Assembly (NCBI RefSeq): GCF_022376445.1
Contig: NW_025954961.1
Location: 186,001-250,000 of the forward strand
Source: Fomitopsis serialis
Lineage: Eukaryota > Basidiomycota > Agaricomycetes > Polyporales > Fomitopsidaceae
Length of the DNA: 64,000 nucleotides
Direction of reading: 5' to 3'
Position 1 is the first letter of the stretch. The number at the start of each line of letters is the position of its first letter. The notes beneath the pieces were generated by a model. The model made no database searches. It worked only from the letters and a program-made list of their open reading frames with translations, and was not told the origin of the DNA. A program made the position numbers and the translations under genes. Below, piece after piece: positions 42,817 to 55,502 of the stretch.

Positions 42817-43585
42817 ATGAAGAACAAACAATACACCAATACACCGTCTAAATGGTGGTCTGGTTATTATATAAGTGTTGCCGATTTCAAGGATCTCGTC
42901 AATTCCATGCCGAAGACAGCTGAACACGTCAGTTGCTTTGCCGGAGTTGGAGAGTTGGATAACACAGAGTCGGGGCCCGCTGACGGGTGGGTATCCGAGG
43001 ATTTCGACCCTCCTTTCAGAGCATATGTAGTCGCCTGGGGTGGATGGAGAAGTAGAGCGAAGACCGCCAGGGACAAAATGACTATCCTAACCCTTAGGTG
43101 TGAGTTATCTCGTGTCAATCCACAAGTCTTGAGCTTGACTAGCGGCCTTATTCGGTGTACATCAGATACCATCAACAGTCCTGATCCCGCTTCCGTCTTT
43201 TCAAAGGAAATCAGTGACAAGGACTTGGCATCTGTCTTTCTTCTACTGCCTCAACGAATTCAGAATGAACCCAGGCTTCCCATCTCCACGGAGACCCTCG
43301 CTGACCAGCAATGGTTGCAGGCTTTGGGAGACCTGGTAAGCAAGTTTGGCGGGCATCTAGACAAGGAAAAGTTCAAATTCGGATGGGAGTCGGATGTTAC
43401 ACTATTCGGTTCGTACAACCAATGATGGACCCGTACGCCGTCTCATTATGTGCGCTCGGACCTGTGTCTAATACTCTGGAGAATCTAGACCTCATTCTCG
43501 GATTGTTGTCCCGGGCCGCGCACCCATACCTAGACAGTAATTTGAAACTGAGCGTCCTTGTAGTGATACCACAATCTCAGAACTG
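42817..43585 (+). pseudogene. Unrecognised ORF with a probable frameshift
   Basis: From ATG 42817 the frame reads MKNKQYTNTPSKWWSGYYIS, then HVSCFAGVGELDNTESGPAD and FRAYVVAWGGWRSRAKTARD. It stops at 43425 just after KFGWESDVTLF. Protein-like sequence continues in another frame as FVQPMMDPYAVSLCALGPVS and LILGLLSRAAHPYLDSNLKL to a stop at 43586. A one-base change near 43413 or an unseen splice would join them. I do not recognise the family. It lies in the repeat island, so decay is plausible. Confidence 0.45.
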
Positions 43586-43689
43586 ATTTTGCTGCGTTGA
43601 CGTCCAACTGGTCATTCAAACCTGCATGCCTCGATCAATTCATTGATGTATACCGACCGATAATGACGCCACAGCGCACGCAATGATTC

Positions 43690-43963
43690 TGAAGTTGTGC
43701 TGAACTGTCTAGGCCGGAAAGTGAGTGACCTGGTTCAATGCAGAGCAAGCTTAATGTTCTCTCAGACCCTGTATTATCTACGGGGCATCGTCGCGTTGAT
43801 GAAAACGGATTGTAGAAAGTTGCCCGGAGGAGACCTACCTATGGCATATGCGGCACGGCACCCCATCACTCTGGATAGCTTGTTTCAAGTTGATCCTGGA
43901 GGCTCGACTGTGAAGGTGGTTGGGGCGCGAGCATTCTCCTTTGAGGACCTCACGAGGAGCTGA
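43690..43963 (+). CDS. Fragment of an unrecognised gene
   Basis: Two short exons joined at a GTGAGT...CTCAG intron read DSEVVLNCLGRK then TLYYLRGIVALMKTDCRKLP, DLPMAYAARHPITLD and GARAFSFEDLT, ending at 43963. It may be the continuation of the ORF at 42817 or a separate remnant. No start codon of its own is convincing. Confidence 0.35.
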
Positions 43964-44538
43964 CAGTCTTCGAAATCGTCATCGCACTAAGTTCTCAACC
44001 TCTCGCACCGCAGTTCTTAGTGTTGGTATCATGGACGGCAAAATAACGATCAAGCGTCGGTGGCATACAGTCGCTTCAGTCCTCACCGAAGGCGTCGGTA
44101 AATCAGGTTGCACCTCCACGAGGGCGTCGGGAGTGCCTGGGGCTCGACAGACATGTACGGGCCTTTGTATTGCGACACTACAACATTCAGCGGGCATACG
44201 ATGCGAATGCCTGTCTTTGAGAGTGAGGTATGCGCATGCCAGTGTGGTATAACAACTTGTTATGTCAATCACCGTAGTAAGGCGACATCAATCCGAGTCG
44301 GCCCCGCTCAGTCAACAGGGTCAAATGTAGGGTATGCCAGTACAGGAGACGGCGATCTATAGCCAGAATCACTGCCAGTCCTATGTCAATATGTATTGTC
44401 AGTCAGTGCATAACTTGGAATTAACAGAAGTGACAGTATCGTGACAGTCACGCTGTCCCTGCTCACATTCGTTCCCGAACGCACGCCGTCCGCGTCAACA
44501 ACGACGTCGACGCACAGAATCATCGCAGTCAGCCCAAT
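43964..44538. other. Intergenic region upstream of NDUFA1
   Basis: About 575 bp with no gene-like ORF. It should contain the NDUFA1 promoter. The 44380-44450 part contains several short direct repeats of TGACAGT. Confidence 0.35.
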
Positions 44539-44962
44539 ATGCCTGTCCCATGGGAAGCCCTCATTCCCTTCGGTAACTCTTCCAGATGCATAGCCAAGGC
44601 TATGTGTTGCTCACGAAGTCTATCTGCCAGGCCTGCTCACCACCATGTTCGGTGCGGCGGGGACGCTACTGAATATCTCTAAGCGTGCGCAGAACCAAGG
44701 GAAGGTGCGTAGGCCTTCAAGAGCTGACTTCAGAGGGTGTCTGAGTATGTGTGTAGCCTCCCAGATATCATATAGATCCGTGGGACGAGATGTTGATGGA
44801 GCGGGACAAGCGGTTGACGGGGCACATACGAGGGCAGACGGTGCGCCTGCATTTCAATCCTGACCACTCGCAGTGTCTTATTGTGCGCATCTGCAGTCGA
44901 ATCCTGTGGCACCCGAAGACTTTGCCATCAACAGCGTGTGGTACACAGAAAGGACGCGGTAG
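44539..44962 (+). CDS. Complex I subunit NDUFA1 (MWFE)-like
   Basis: Four exons encode about 85 residues, MPVPWEALIPFGLLTTMFG followed by GTLLNISKRAQNQGK, PPRYHIDPWDEMLMERDKRL, TGHIRGQT and a last exon SNPVAPEDFAINSVWY. A single N-terminal transmembrane helix and the DxWDxMMxERDxRLTG motif are typical of fungal NDUFA1, a small accessory subunit in the membrane arm of complex I. Introns are 58, 52 and 57 bp long. Too short and split to appear as one long ORF. Confidence 0.9.
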
Positions 44963-45082
44963 ATGCGAGCCTTGTCCTATCCTCATTTCGAACCTTGCTT
45001 TCGTGTACACTCCTCCATTCTCTGCGATGCAGTAAACCAGAACAGACCATCGTCAAATGCTACTGTTTGAGGAGACACGCCA

Positions 45083-46652
45083 CTAAGTGATCGGTTGACT
45101 GTCCATCTCCGCCCGCAACCACTTCCACACCTCTTCTAGAGCTCCGTTGTGCGCCTCGGGCCCCAAAGCGTTCTCGTCCACGAAGCCATACTTCTGCTGT
45201 TCAAGCTTCTTACTCAACGCGGTCAACTGCTTGTCCAGTTCGGAGTCCACCCAGTCCGGCACAGAGAAAGCACAAGATACTATCGCACCGTGTTTCGATT
45301 CTATCATGGCAGTCTGGCGTAGTGTCGAATCATAAGCGGCCAATACCCAGGTCAAAGAGGATTATCGCTCACCAGCTTTCCCCATGCAAATGTGCGGGCT
45401 ACGTTATGGAAGAATTGTGGTGTCTGACCGTATGCCCAGTCCCACCTCTGAGACGTTCAATCAGTTCGTACATCGGCTGTTCAAGCTCGCATTCATTATG
45501 TGACGCACCGGTAATTCGCCCATGCCATTCCGGATGTACTCTATGCTCTTAGCGTCTTCGCTCTCCTCGACTATCCGGATCTGCAGGAGCCATTAGCTAC
45601 CCAGGCACTTCTAGATGTGCATTGGTCGGCGTACCTCCTCGTCAATGTCATATTCCCTACGAAAAGCAGCAACGGCGGCGGTTACGAAGCGTTCATGGCT
45701 GACTTGCGGGTTGAAGTGCTGCAAGTTGCGCACAGGCGAGCGTACCGACGCCACGCCTTTCGTTTGCATCGTGTCCTGCCGTCGATCAGATCAGGGAGCC
45801 AAATGTGCACGCCAGCCATATCACAGCTAACCTTGCTGACGCGCAGTAAGTCGCCTAGTAAGTCCAGCCTCGTGGATATGAGCATTGTGCCATGGTGGTA
45901 CGCTCGGTTGTTTACAATCTTGTACGCAGAGCCTGAGACGTATCAAACGGGAGAAACCCACGTTAGCCTGGAGCTCCCGTGCAGCAAGAACATACGCTTA
46001 CAGCGTACGAGGAACTCGACTTATCTTGTATTGACCGACGCAGATGTCATTCCGGTCGTTCACACACGCGTCGACACCCAACGAGCGGACGGCACCAAGG
46101 ATCACCTGGGCCGTGGCGTGTCGGTCGAAGGACGTGCGGGGCAGGTGTATCGAGTAGTTCGTGTTCCCCAAGTCCTACACCGTACAAAGTATCACACATC
46201 GCACCTACAAACACGATTGTCTGAACGTACATGGTACACTGTGCCCCCGCCGCTCCGTCTCCGAATCCACGGCACGCCCGTTCGGCGAGAAGCCTCCATA
46301 TTGACCTCTTTCCACGGGTTCTGGTTCCGCCCGATCACCACGCACGGCTCATCGCGGTACACCAGTAGCAGCGGCTCCTTCGGCGGCTTGTGTCTGAACA
46401 GCCTTCAGTCAAGCGGGTACGCGTGCGTCCAGCGCGTGTATCTGCGCGGGGCACTCACCAGTCCTCGAGAGAGAGGTTAAAGTACGGGTTGGTGGAGTTT
46501 GATACGTAGATGGAGTGGTGCGGGCTGAGAGAGCTGCCGGTCGAGAGTGTGCGAGAGCATGCGCTGCGAAGGCCTTCACTCCTCATGTAGATACTTGTGC
46601 GAGCCTGCATAGCGGGTCGTAGCAAGCAGGAATGAGGACGCAAGCACGCCAT
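45083..46652 (-). CDS. Lipoate-protein ligase A / lipoyltransferase, mitochondrial
   Basis: The Met at 46652 begins a presequence-like MACLRPHSCLLRPAMQARTS with Ser/Arg but few acids. The catalytic domain shows STNPYFNLSLEDW, LLVYRDEPCVVIGRNQNPW, RRSGGGTVYHDLGNTNYS and a lysine region near VGQYKVSGSAYKI-type sequence. These are the lipoate-binding motifs of LplA/LIPT enzymes, which attach lipoate to the E2 subunits of 2-oxoacid dehydrogenases and to glycine cleavage H protein in mitochondria. The C-terminal small domain ends EEVWKWLRAEMDSQ at 45083. About five exons; the middle splice sites (45360-45620) are less certain. Confidence 0.87.
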
Positions 46653-47055
46653 CTGGACTGGTAATGAAGCCAAACACCAAGAAAGAGCAACGAGGTACAA
46701 GGAGAGATATACTATTGGGGATCGCGAATCGAGTCCGACACCTGCTAATTCACGATCACGTGGTAAAACGCGTCCGCGACTCCGCGTCACAGTGGGAGGT
46801 TTCAGCGTGAGTCGCTTCGATCTCATTCACGCGTGAATATAACGCGAATGAACGTCCTACTATCATCGTGACACTAGAATGCATTTCAGTGTATGTATAT
46901 ATGCATGGCGACACTCCACACAACATTCTGATTCCACCAACATGCCAAACCATCCGACCCCTTGCCTTCTCACGCCGAAAGTTCATACAACATTCTATTC
47001 CAACAATCGTCCTGTGATAAGCTCGTATATGCGTATTGTCGTCTCCTCAGCGGCC

Positions 47056-49890
47056 TCACGCGCTCAGCTTGAGCGACGCCACGCTCGCCTCGAGGGGGTT
47101 GAACTTGCCCTTGATGATGTCCGCGCCCTGCTCTGCGATGCTGTACACACTCGCTGTCCAGCACGCATGTCAGATCACCGTGCGTCCGCGAAGTAGAATG
47201 CAAATAGTACTCACCCATCGGGTGCGCAGCGAACAGCAGCGGAACGACAGACAGGTCGACGACGCGGATGTTGTTCGTGCCGTAGACCCTGAGCTCGGGG
47301 TCGACGACACCGTTGTGCTCCTTCGGGAGCATCGCGCACGACGAAGCGGCATCTGCAGAGTCAAAAGGCGTCAGGTCTTGTTGTCACTCCGAGGCTGTCT
47401 GAACACTCGCGATACGTCGAGCCCATGCACTTCTTGATCCAATCACCGATCTGCGCGTCGTCCTTCACCTGCGGACCCGGATTCAGCTCGTTAACTGGAG
47501 GCGCAATACGTCGACGTTAGCCAACACTATTCATGGTATTGTGCTCCACGCACCGATGATGTCCTTCAACGGCGAGACATCCGCCAACTTCCTGATCCAC
47601 TTGATAGACTCAGTGAATATATCCAAATCGACCTCTTGCTCGAAGTAGTGAGGATCGAACTCGGGCTCCTTGTGCGGGTCTGAGGACGTCGAATGCTATA
47701 ATCTCACCCCGTCAACTTCCGGTCCACTGCCACGCCGACATACGTGACACTCACGATCGTCCCCCTCGAGAAGCAGTGGTTCATCGCCGCAAAGAACGTT
47801 ATGTAGCTCTTGCCTTCCGCAGGCGGCGCAGGGCCTGACAAGAAGCCCGGGTAACAGATGATCTCGCAACCCGGCGCGCCCCTCTTGATACGATCGAGCT
47901 GAATGTTGTACTGCTCCAACAAACCCGGCGGGAACTTGTCTTTATTCGCCAGGATCTTCGCCTTCGTCCTCTCGTAGATCGTGTCCGCGAGAGGCGAAAG
48001 CTGGTGGAGGGATGTGAACGCGAAGCCGATGATGCCTCTCGTGTACAGACCCTCACCAAGGGCGCTGGATGACCTCAGTGTCAGCGAAATTGGATGCCGA
48101 TTTGGGAGACGCAACAACACACTGGAGGTCTAGGTGTTTGGCATTGTGGGTAGCGTCTCTAAGTAGGTCAATGGTTTCAAAGCCGACGTCCTGCTTGAGT
48201 TCTACACGGACCATCAATATTATGCATCAGCACTTAGTATGTATGAACACCTACCCCAGCTGACACCGACGTGCATGTGGTCCTGGATGTTCTCTCCGAG
48301 TCCAGGAAGCTCAAGCTTCAGTGGCACACCGATCTTCCCGAGAACGTCCTTGCGGCCGACGCCAGACAGCTCCAGGATATGCGGAGACTTCAATGCACTA
48401 GTTAGACCAATACAATTAGGATATTTCCGGGGCAAGATGAGCCTAAGGTGTCACCCAGCAGCTAGGCAGACGTCCTTCTGCGCATTGACGGTGTGCACCT
48501 TGCCGTCATATTCAAACTCGACACCGGCAGCATCAAGCTTGCCATTCGGTGCCGGCTGGGTGTTGATGCGCTGGACAGCCGCGTTGATCAAAACCTTGAG
48601 GTTCGGTCTGTCCTTGTTGGGGAGGTAGAAAGCCTACATGGCAAACGTCAGTGCCATTTCCTCATGACGACACAACAAGTGAAACTTACAGTCGTGGCGT
48701 ACGAGCGAACGTGCTTGATCGGGTCGTAAGTGTTGGGGATGAAGGAAACACCTTTGGTCTAGAGACGCGATAATTAAGTCAAGCAGATCCTCCGCGGGCT
48801 GTGGAGGACGTACGTCGCCGCTAAGCTATGTTCCGCATACATAGTTACATCGAGAATCTGGTTTAGAAGGCGCGGGAAACTCACTGGGTTTGCAGCCTTG
48901 GACAAGCCTGCGTTGAGCAGAGTCTTGTTACAACTCATCAGTAAGAGATCTTCATTTTAATGTCGGTCGATAAAGCCCACCTGAAGCATCGTGCTATCAA
49001 GCTCGTCGATCCTGCCGGGATAAGCCAACTTGAGAGGACCTGTAAAGAAAATGAAGTCAATGTCGTGCGCGGTGAGAGGAAAATGGATTTCCTGACCGTC
49101 CCGGCCAATTTGCTCAATACTCATGTTGACATAGTCGTTGCGCTTCCTCACTTCCTCACTCGGAGCGATGAAGCTGCGAAGGGCCGTCAGGCAATGAATT
49201 CATCACTTTGCTCGCTAAACCTACCCCTCAGTCTTGGCAACGTAGCGCTCGTAGTTCTGCCAGTTCCAACCTGGGTTGCCGAGTTTCTCGAACTCTACGG
49301 GACGCGTCAGGATAGGCATAAATATGCGCGTCGGTTGATTCACCGTCAATTTCCTCCTTGGGTGGCTTGGTCCAGCTCATGAAATTGATGCTGGAACTTC
49401 CGCCAAGGCCCTTCCCTCTGATTTTACACGAACATCAGTATGTACCTTGACACATACGGACAACTGCAGACCTGAACCAGAAGTAATCCGCGTTGCCAAA
49501 CTCCTGCCTGGTCTGCAGGGTATAAATGAGAAATCGATCCCCGCCGTGGCAATAACCGTACCGTACCGTCTTGTACACCCACGTCCAATTGGTGTTGGCA
49601 AAGTGGCTGCCATATGAGGCGGGACGCACTGAATGGCCTGAGTCTCACGACGTAGCGGACTTTGCGCAGTGCACCCACAGATGCCGGGCTCGTCGAGGTT
49701 GGCACCGCCAGCCTCAAGTACGAGGACGGAGACGTCGGGGTCTTCGGATAGCCTGGCAGCCAAAGTCAGGCCGGCCGTTCCTCCACCTGCAGGGACATGT
49801 AGGTGAGGTTAAACTCGGATGAAAGTACGACTGACCGCAAACGACATAATCAAAAAATTTGTTGGACACCTGTTCAATAGTGGCGGTCAT
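47056..49890 (-). CDS. GMC (glucose-methanol-choline) oxidoreductase, AA3-like
   Basis: About eleven small exons run from MTATIEQVSNKFFDYVVCG. The FAD-binding GGGTAGLTLAARL and VLVLEAGGANLDEPG are followed by FANTNWTWVYKT, GKGLGGSSSINFMSW, SPHILELSGVGRKDVLGKIG and LPGLGENIQDHMHVGVSW. The C-terminal catalytic region has HTASSCAMLP and NNIRVVDLSVVPLLFAAHPM with the active-site His pair. It ends SVASLKLSA at 47056. Such enzymes oxidise alcohols or sugars using FAD and make H2O2 in wood-decay fungi. No secretion signal is visible, so it may be cytosolic or peroxisomal. A TATA-like element lies about 48 bp upstream (49938-49943). Substrate cannot be told from sequence. Confidence 0.9.
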
Positions 49891-50660
49891 GGCAGGGCAA
49901 GATGGAAATTGGGCGTGTCGGGATGAGGGGACCGACTATATACGATTGCGTGAGGAGGCATTTCCGAGAGTGAATCCGTGCGAGGTGACAGGGCGCAAGT
50001 CACTCCCGCACCAGGAATGTTCTACGCCCGTTCCGCATCATAGTGCGGGAAGGTTAGCGAGACAGGTTCGACCCAATCTCGGTCACCTCGATGACTCTTC
50101 CGAGCAGACGCACGCCTCGTCATGGAAGAGCCTCTGTGGGTGATAATTATCATCAAAGGCGGTGCGCTGGGCATGCGTACGCACTGAAACATGGCGGGAG
50201 AGCAGAGCGCGGGGGGCCAGCGGGGCGACTTGAGGATGGCGAGGACTTGACCGACGATGCGGTTACTTAAGCGCATTGGAGTACGTACAGCGGATCCCTT
50301 TTCTTGATCAAGCCAATCAGCACCAGCGCACACATCCCCCACTCCTGACCCTCCGATCCTCGCAGCCGTACAGACCCGTTCTACTCACCGCCCAGCCCCA
50401 GCCACACAACCTGCAAGGTATTTGCGACACAAGAATACGATGCTTCAGACCTATGCATTGCAGGCTATACATACACGTTGTGAATAATGCAAGAATCGCT
50501 TCCATGTCTCGATGCGGTGCTGTAAATTGTCAAGTGATGCGCGGTCTCGTCGATTCAGAGTCATGCTGGAGAAGTCGCTCGTGGTCGCAATCAATGCGGC
50601 ACTGATATTCGGGCGGTCATCCACCGCCCGTACTTGGTCACTCTCATGCCGCCCGAGTCT
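49891..50660. other. Intergenic region left of the REEP-like gene
   Basis: About 770 bp between the GMC gene start and the 3' end of the REEP-like gene. No ORF with protein-like composition, RNA gene or repeat was recognised. Confidence 0.35.
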
Positions 50661-52915
50661 TCACCCTCGACTGCGAACCGAATTTCGTGAATTTGTACGC
50701 GCGGGTCGTGGACGGGCAGTCGGCGCCTCCGCCGCTTCCGCACCCGTCGTCCGCGATGCGCTAGACGACCTCGACGCGCCGACGGCACCGAGTGTCCGGA
50801 TTGTGCTAGTGCTGCGCGTTTTCGGTGGCCGGATAGTCCGTTCGCTATCCTCCCGCAGCGCTCGAGGGCGCAGCGAAGGTGCAGGCAAGTGTCCGCGCTC
50901 TCCAGGCAGCCCAGGTACGCGCCTGCGCTTCAGGTCAGACGACACCGCGGAGTCGCTCAGGTCGCTGTCCGTCGCCGCCGTGTCCTCGTTCTCATCATCT
51001 TCGCTCGTCGTCACACTGGCCCCAACGCGTCTACGCGTCGCAGCGCGCATGCGCATGCGCGTCTGTATCTGCACTGCAGTCGGCCGCGCATCCGTCGCCT
51101 TCGTCTTCCTTACACGTTCAGGCTTCGTATTCGCGTCGATCGTACTCTTCGGCTCATCCCTCGCGGTCGCAACATCGCGATCAGCGTGAGTCGAGAACGC
51201 TTCCCTCGGAGCGCGCGGTGCCGCCGTGGCAATGCGCCTCTTCCGTCCCGCGATCGAGAACGCGTCTGACCCGGAGGGAGCGGCGTTGCTCAGGTGCGAG
51301 CTGTGGGAGGCCTCGGAGTTGGTGCGCGTCATTGTGCGGAGGGACGAGCCGTTGTCCGTCGTGCTGAGCTTGGTCGAGTCGCTCGCGAGGCTCTCTGCGG
51401 ACGTCGTCACAAGGCCGTACACGTTCCTCTTCGCCTTGATCGTGTCGTCCCGCGTCTTCGGTCGGACGCGCATCCGCCGGGGCGTCTGCAGCGTCACGTC
51501 AAAGTCGTCCTCCGAGTCCGGCTCACTCTGGCCATCCGGGGAGTCCATACTCGCATCTTCATGTCCGCCGCCGTGTGGGTCGACATCCATTCCGTCGTCC
51601 AGATGTACTTCCGTGTTTTGAATCCCGTGTTCTTCGTGTTCGTCGCTCAAGTCACCAGCGGAGTCGGGATTCACAAACTCACGCGGCAACAGGAGCGACC
51701 TGCGAAAACCCTGCCGGACCGTCGCATCGCCCTCGCCCTCCTCATCATCTCCATCACTCCCGCTTGCACCCTCTTCCGGTATCCCAGCAAACTGGGGCGC
51801 TCGCAGCGGCACCGGCGCGACGAGGCCGTCCATCCCTGGCAGTCGCGGGGCAGCGGTCTGCAACGGGGTCGGTGGGTACGCCGCGGGGAAGTCGGGGTAC
51901 TGCCGCCACTCCGCGTCAGCTGCGAGGATCTCCGCCTGCACAGCTTCGAATGGCGGGGGCGAGTCCGCGGGCGGCGTAGGCAATCCAGACCCGCTGCGCT
52001 CACCGTATGCGGACGCAGGTGGATACCACCGCTCGTACGGCGGCGGGGGTGGCTGGACACCTTGCGAGGGCTCGCGGTAGATGCGCGAGGCGCGTGAGGT
52101 GCGTGCAGCGGCCTGGGGGATGGCACTGGCAGTGATGGGCACGAACGCGTGTTGGCTCGCAGCGTGTTGTGCGCTGCGATCGCGGGAGGAGGAGGTCGAA
52201 TTCGAGCTGCCTTTGCGCTTGGCTTGGGGACGAGCGCCGTTAGCGGCTTCGCGAATGAACGGGGGGACGACGTCGTCCGGCCGCTGGGCCCCCTGCTTCT
52301 CCCGGAGCGAGTCGTCCTCGTGAAAGGGGTCCTTGTCGGTGTGCATCCATCTGCGCCAGTGCCCGAGAACGAAGTTCACGGGTACGCTCGCGGCGAGGAG
52401 GATGAAGTCACCGATCATGTGGCCGGCGTCGAGGAGAATGTCCAGGGTAGAGGTGTAGGGTTTGATGACCGGGCGTATCACATGCAGGAAGATGGGTTCG
52501 GCGCCCTGTGCATGAAACGTCCGTCAGGGAACTGGGTGTTACCCGTTACACGAGCACACACGCACCCGAGCCCGGCTCATCAAGAAAAATAGAATCACTA
52601 GAGACTTAATCTCGTCGTAGAATGGGATAAACATCCTGATGATTCCGTCCACTGTTCGCTCGTACATTGTGAAGCAGCACTAGGTACAACGTCAGTGTGC
52701 CCTTGCGGGATTAGCCAACATTCTGAAAGGGAACTCACCCAGCAGAGCCACACCGCCATGCAGCCTTTCATGGCACGTTTGCGCTGACTGAGCGCACGCA
52801 GGCTCGGTTGCCCGCTATTACGTGCTGACGGCGGTGGTGGCCGAAGGGTCTTGAAGGTCTCGAAGACGTTAGAGAAGACGTAGGCCAGGCGCAGGATGGG
52901 AACGATCAGTGGCAT
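50661..52915 (-). CDS. TB2/DP1/HVA22 (REEP/Yop1-like) protein with a long disordered tail
   Basis: Three exons encode about 690 residues. The first 130 hold the family domain: MPLIVPILRLAYVFSNVFET, AMKGCMAVWLCW, CCFTMYERTVDGIIRMFIPF, YDEIKSLVILFFL and GAEPIFLHVIRPVIKPYTST. Hairpin membrane segments of this kind bend endoplasmic reticulum tubules. A further hydrophobic stretch (MIGDFILLAASVPVNFVLGH) follows. The remaining 550 residues are disordered: Pro-rich, acidic DEEGEGD, then Arg-rich with repeated SDLSDSAVSSD-type clusters. Yop1 and REEPs are usually about 180-250 residues, so the tail is unusual. The large exon is uninterrupted over 1.8 kb. Confidence 0.85.
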
Positions 52916-53323
52916 GGTGACACGCTACCTCAGTAGGTTGTCTGTGTAAAAAACTGCAAAGGTTGGGATGCTGTGAAGTCTATAGTCGATCGATTGTGGT
53001 TGAAGTATAGCAGGCTGAGCGGGCTGCGCGCACCCCGGCAACCGAGTTCTTGGTGGCAGTGGCAAAAGCAGGGTCCCAGAAGCGTGGACACCTGAGTACT
53101 ATATATTAGCAGGACATCGGGCAGAGGTGTGCAGGGCAGGAGCTTCGCTGGCAAGGGTCATCCGGGCGCGGTTGGCGGCCGTGAACTCGAACTGGCGTGC
53201 AAGGCGCGCCGCGCGCCTTCAACGAGGCGCGTCACGGTCGGCTTACGTAAACCGCGACTCGCTCGACATCACTCGGCCTCAGCCTCTCTGACCGACTCTC
53301 TGTCCCTCTCCGTCTCAGCCACC

Positions 53324-54062
53324 ATGCCCAAAATCCGGACGACCCGTACAAAAAAGCCGCCAGAAGGCTTTGAGGACATCGAGACTGTGCGTACGGCCGT
53401 CCCTTCCCGCGCCTCATTTCCGCTGGTGTCTCTTGCTGGGCGCACGGTGAAGAGTCAGAGCATGCGCTGACCACACAGCTCCGCGCATTAGATCCTCGAT
53501 GACTACGCGAAGAAGATGCGCGACGCAGAGAACGAGTCGCACGAGGGCAAGCGCAAGTCGGAGTCGCTCTGGCCCATCATGCGCATATCCCACACCCGCT
53601 CACGCTACATCTACGAGCTCTATTACAAGCGGGAGGCCATAAGCCGGGAGCTGTACGATTGGCTGCTGAAGGAGGGTTATGCGGACGCAAAGTGAGTAGC
53701 CCTTGTCGTCTCTGAATTGTCGGAGTGCATGCTGACGTTGGTTGGGTGGTGAAGTCTCATTGCTAAATGGAAGAAGGCTGGGTATGAGAAGCTCTGCTGT
53801 ATACGGTGTATCCAGACAAGGGTGAGTACTCACGACATGTCTTGGAGCACTCCTAGGGCATGACTGATATGGACTCCGTCCTTCCAGGATATGAACTACC
53901 AGGGCTCAACGTGTATATGCCGAGTGCCGAAAGCACAGCTCCGGAAGGACACAGTCGTGGAGTGTGTACATTGCGGTGCGTACCTTCTCTTGCTATCTTC
54001 GAAAGGTGGTGCATCTCAACTGGGTATTTACAGGATGCCGGGGATGCAGCTCCGACACATGA
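53324..54062 (+). CDS. BUD31: Pre-mRNA splicing factor BUD31 (G10)
   Basis: Five exons encode about 150 residues from [20 protein letters not shown]. The sequence continues [69 protein letters not shown] and [13 protein letters not shown] with the clustered cysteines that bind zinc. BUD31 is a core spliceosomal protein of the Prp19/NTC-related group. The final exon contributes only CRGCSSDT. The ATG is preceded by a pyrimidine-rich leader. The promoter region (52916-53323) is shared with the divergent REEP-like gene. Confidence 0.96.
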
Positions 54063-55502
54063 TAGTGCTATTACTACACCTGCAGGCCGCGAGGAGTGCT
54101 TGCCGGAGTAAAAGAGGAAGATGTCGCGCAGACATGGTCGGTGGCGTTCCCTTGTTACTATAGCTTTGGGGCCTGGCCCGTGTATCATTACTATCTATCT
54201 TGACAGACAGAACACGCGGCGTTCTGGACAGCGATCTCTACGAGAATCGCCTGATGTATGGCATGGACATCGAATGCTGAGTAACAAAGGACCCTTTCAG
54301 GGTGGACGTTGTTCACTTCGGGAAGCGCGTCTCTTCGTGGAGCAACGCCTTCGATTATCATCGGTGAGCGCGTCAGTGTACCGTTCGTAGTGTCTCCCAG
54401 GATATTCATCGGGGCGCTTTGTGCGAAGTGATCTTTTCGGTGGACTCGTCAGTTCAGACCGGTTTCGCCAATCGGGGGAGCGGGTTTGTGCATGTTCGTG
54501 CTGCACTGCCTGGGTGTTATAGCAGTCGAAGCCATTGCAAGCATTCAAAATGCGCTGGGGGCCTCGTGTACGGCAACACCCGGCCTTCCTGGGGATGCAG
54601 TTAGCTACAAGCTATTGTTAACTGACTTGCTTCGTTCAAGCAGGACTGATATGCAAAACCTACTACCGTGCACTCTCGATTACTCGCCGTAGACAGCGCC
54701 TTCAAGTCGGAGCATTGCCACCGTTCCATCGAGCGCGTCTTGGGCGCGTCGCCCTCAACTTACGTGACCGAGGCCTCTAGAACATCTTCGACTTACTCAG
54801 TACTAGTAGGCCTATACTTAACCCACCAAGCACAGGTGACATATAGCCAAGTCGATGCCTGCACGCTACTCGAGGAGCAGTAGTGCTAGTGGGCGTTCTG
54901 TTCGCGCGCGAGAGGCGTCTATAAGTCTCGTCATACTAATGTGTCGAAAGGTGAGGCCTACAAGGATTCGCGAAGCAACGCCTTCGGCGGACTTCCGGCT
55001 AGGGCAACGCGTAGAGCGTTGGTAAATGTGATAGCACTTGAGGCTATGCGTCGCGAGTGAATTCCGACCACAGTCGCAACAAGCCGGCCGCAGAACCTTG
55101 CTTGGAAGACAAGGTAACATACTGAATCACAACGCAGTCTGCATACATTGATACAAGAAGCCTTTTGGTACGCAACGACATAGAGCATGTCGCGGTCACA
55201 TGACCGCGTCGAACAAAGAGTTGTTGTACCGGAAACGGCAATGGCCTTGTGGTGCGTCGATGTTCGAAACATACAAGGCGGGTTGTGTTTCCTACTCGAC
55301 AGCAACTCGTTATAACTCTGGTTTGCCAACTGTCGGACTCGAGCCCTCGCTCAAGCCCCCGTTGCCTACCTCAAGGTGAGTACTCTCCGCTTGTGGCGGC
55401 CGCGGCGGGTCGTATACGTAGCTTCGACTTCTACTTGTGTTCTCGAACTGTGATCTTCTTCGTCCACGTAAACCCAACTGTACTGAAACGGCGTCTTTCA
55501 AG
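54063..55502. other. Region without recognised gene, may hold upstream exons
   Basis: About 1.4 kb. Short ORFs exist on both strands, and a segment at 55249-55375 ends in a GTGAGT donor whose phase would fit the next gene. I could not settle a first exon. No repeat or RNA gene was recognised. Confidence 0.3.

Noticed and set aside
50879..52097. Plus-strand ORFs of 125-267 codons opposite the REEP-like gene
   Set aside because: They are antisense to an uninterrupted 606-codon exon joined to a recognised domain; their Arg/Ser content reflects the opposite strand.
54063..55240. Several ORFs of 60-90 codons on both strands
   Set aside because: Mutually overlapping in antisense, with no motif and no consistent splice junctions; kept as unassigned sequence.
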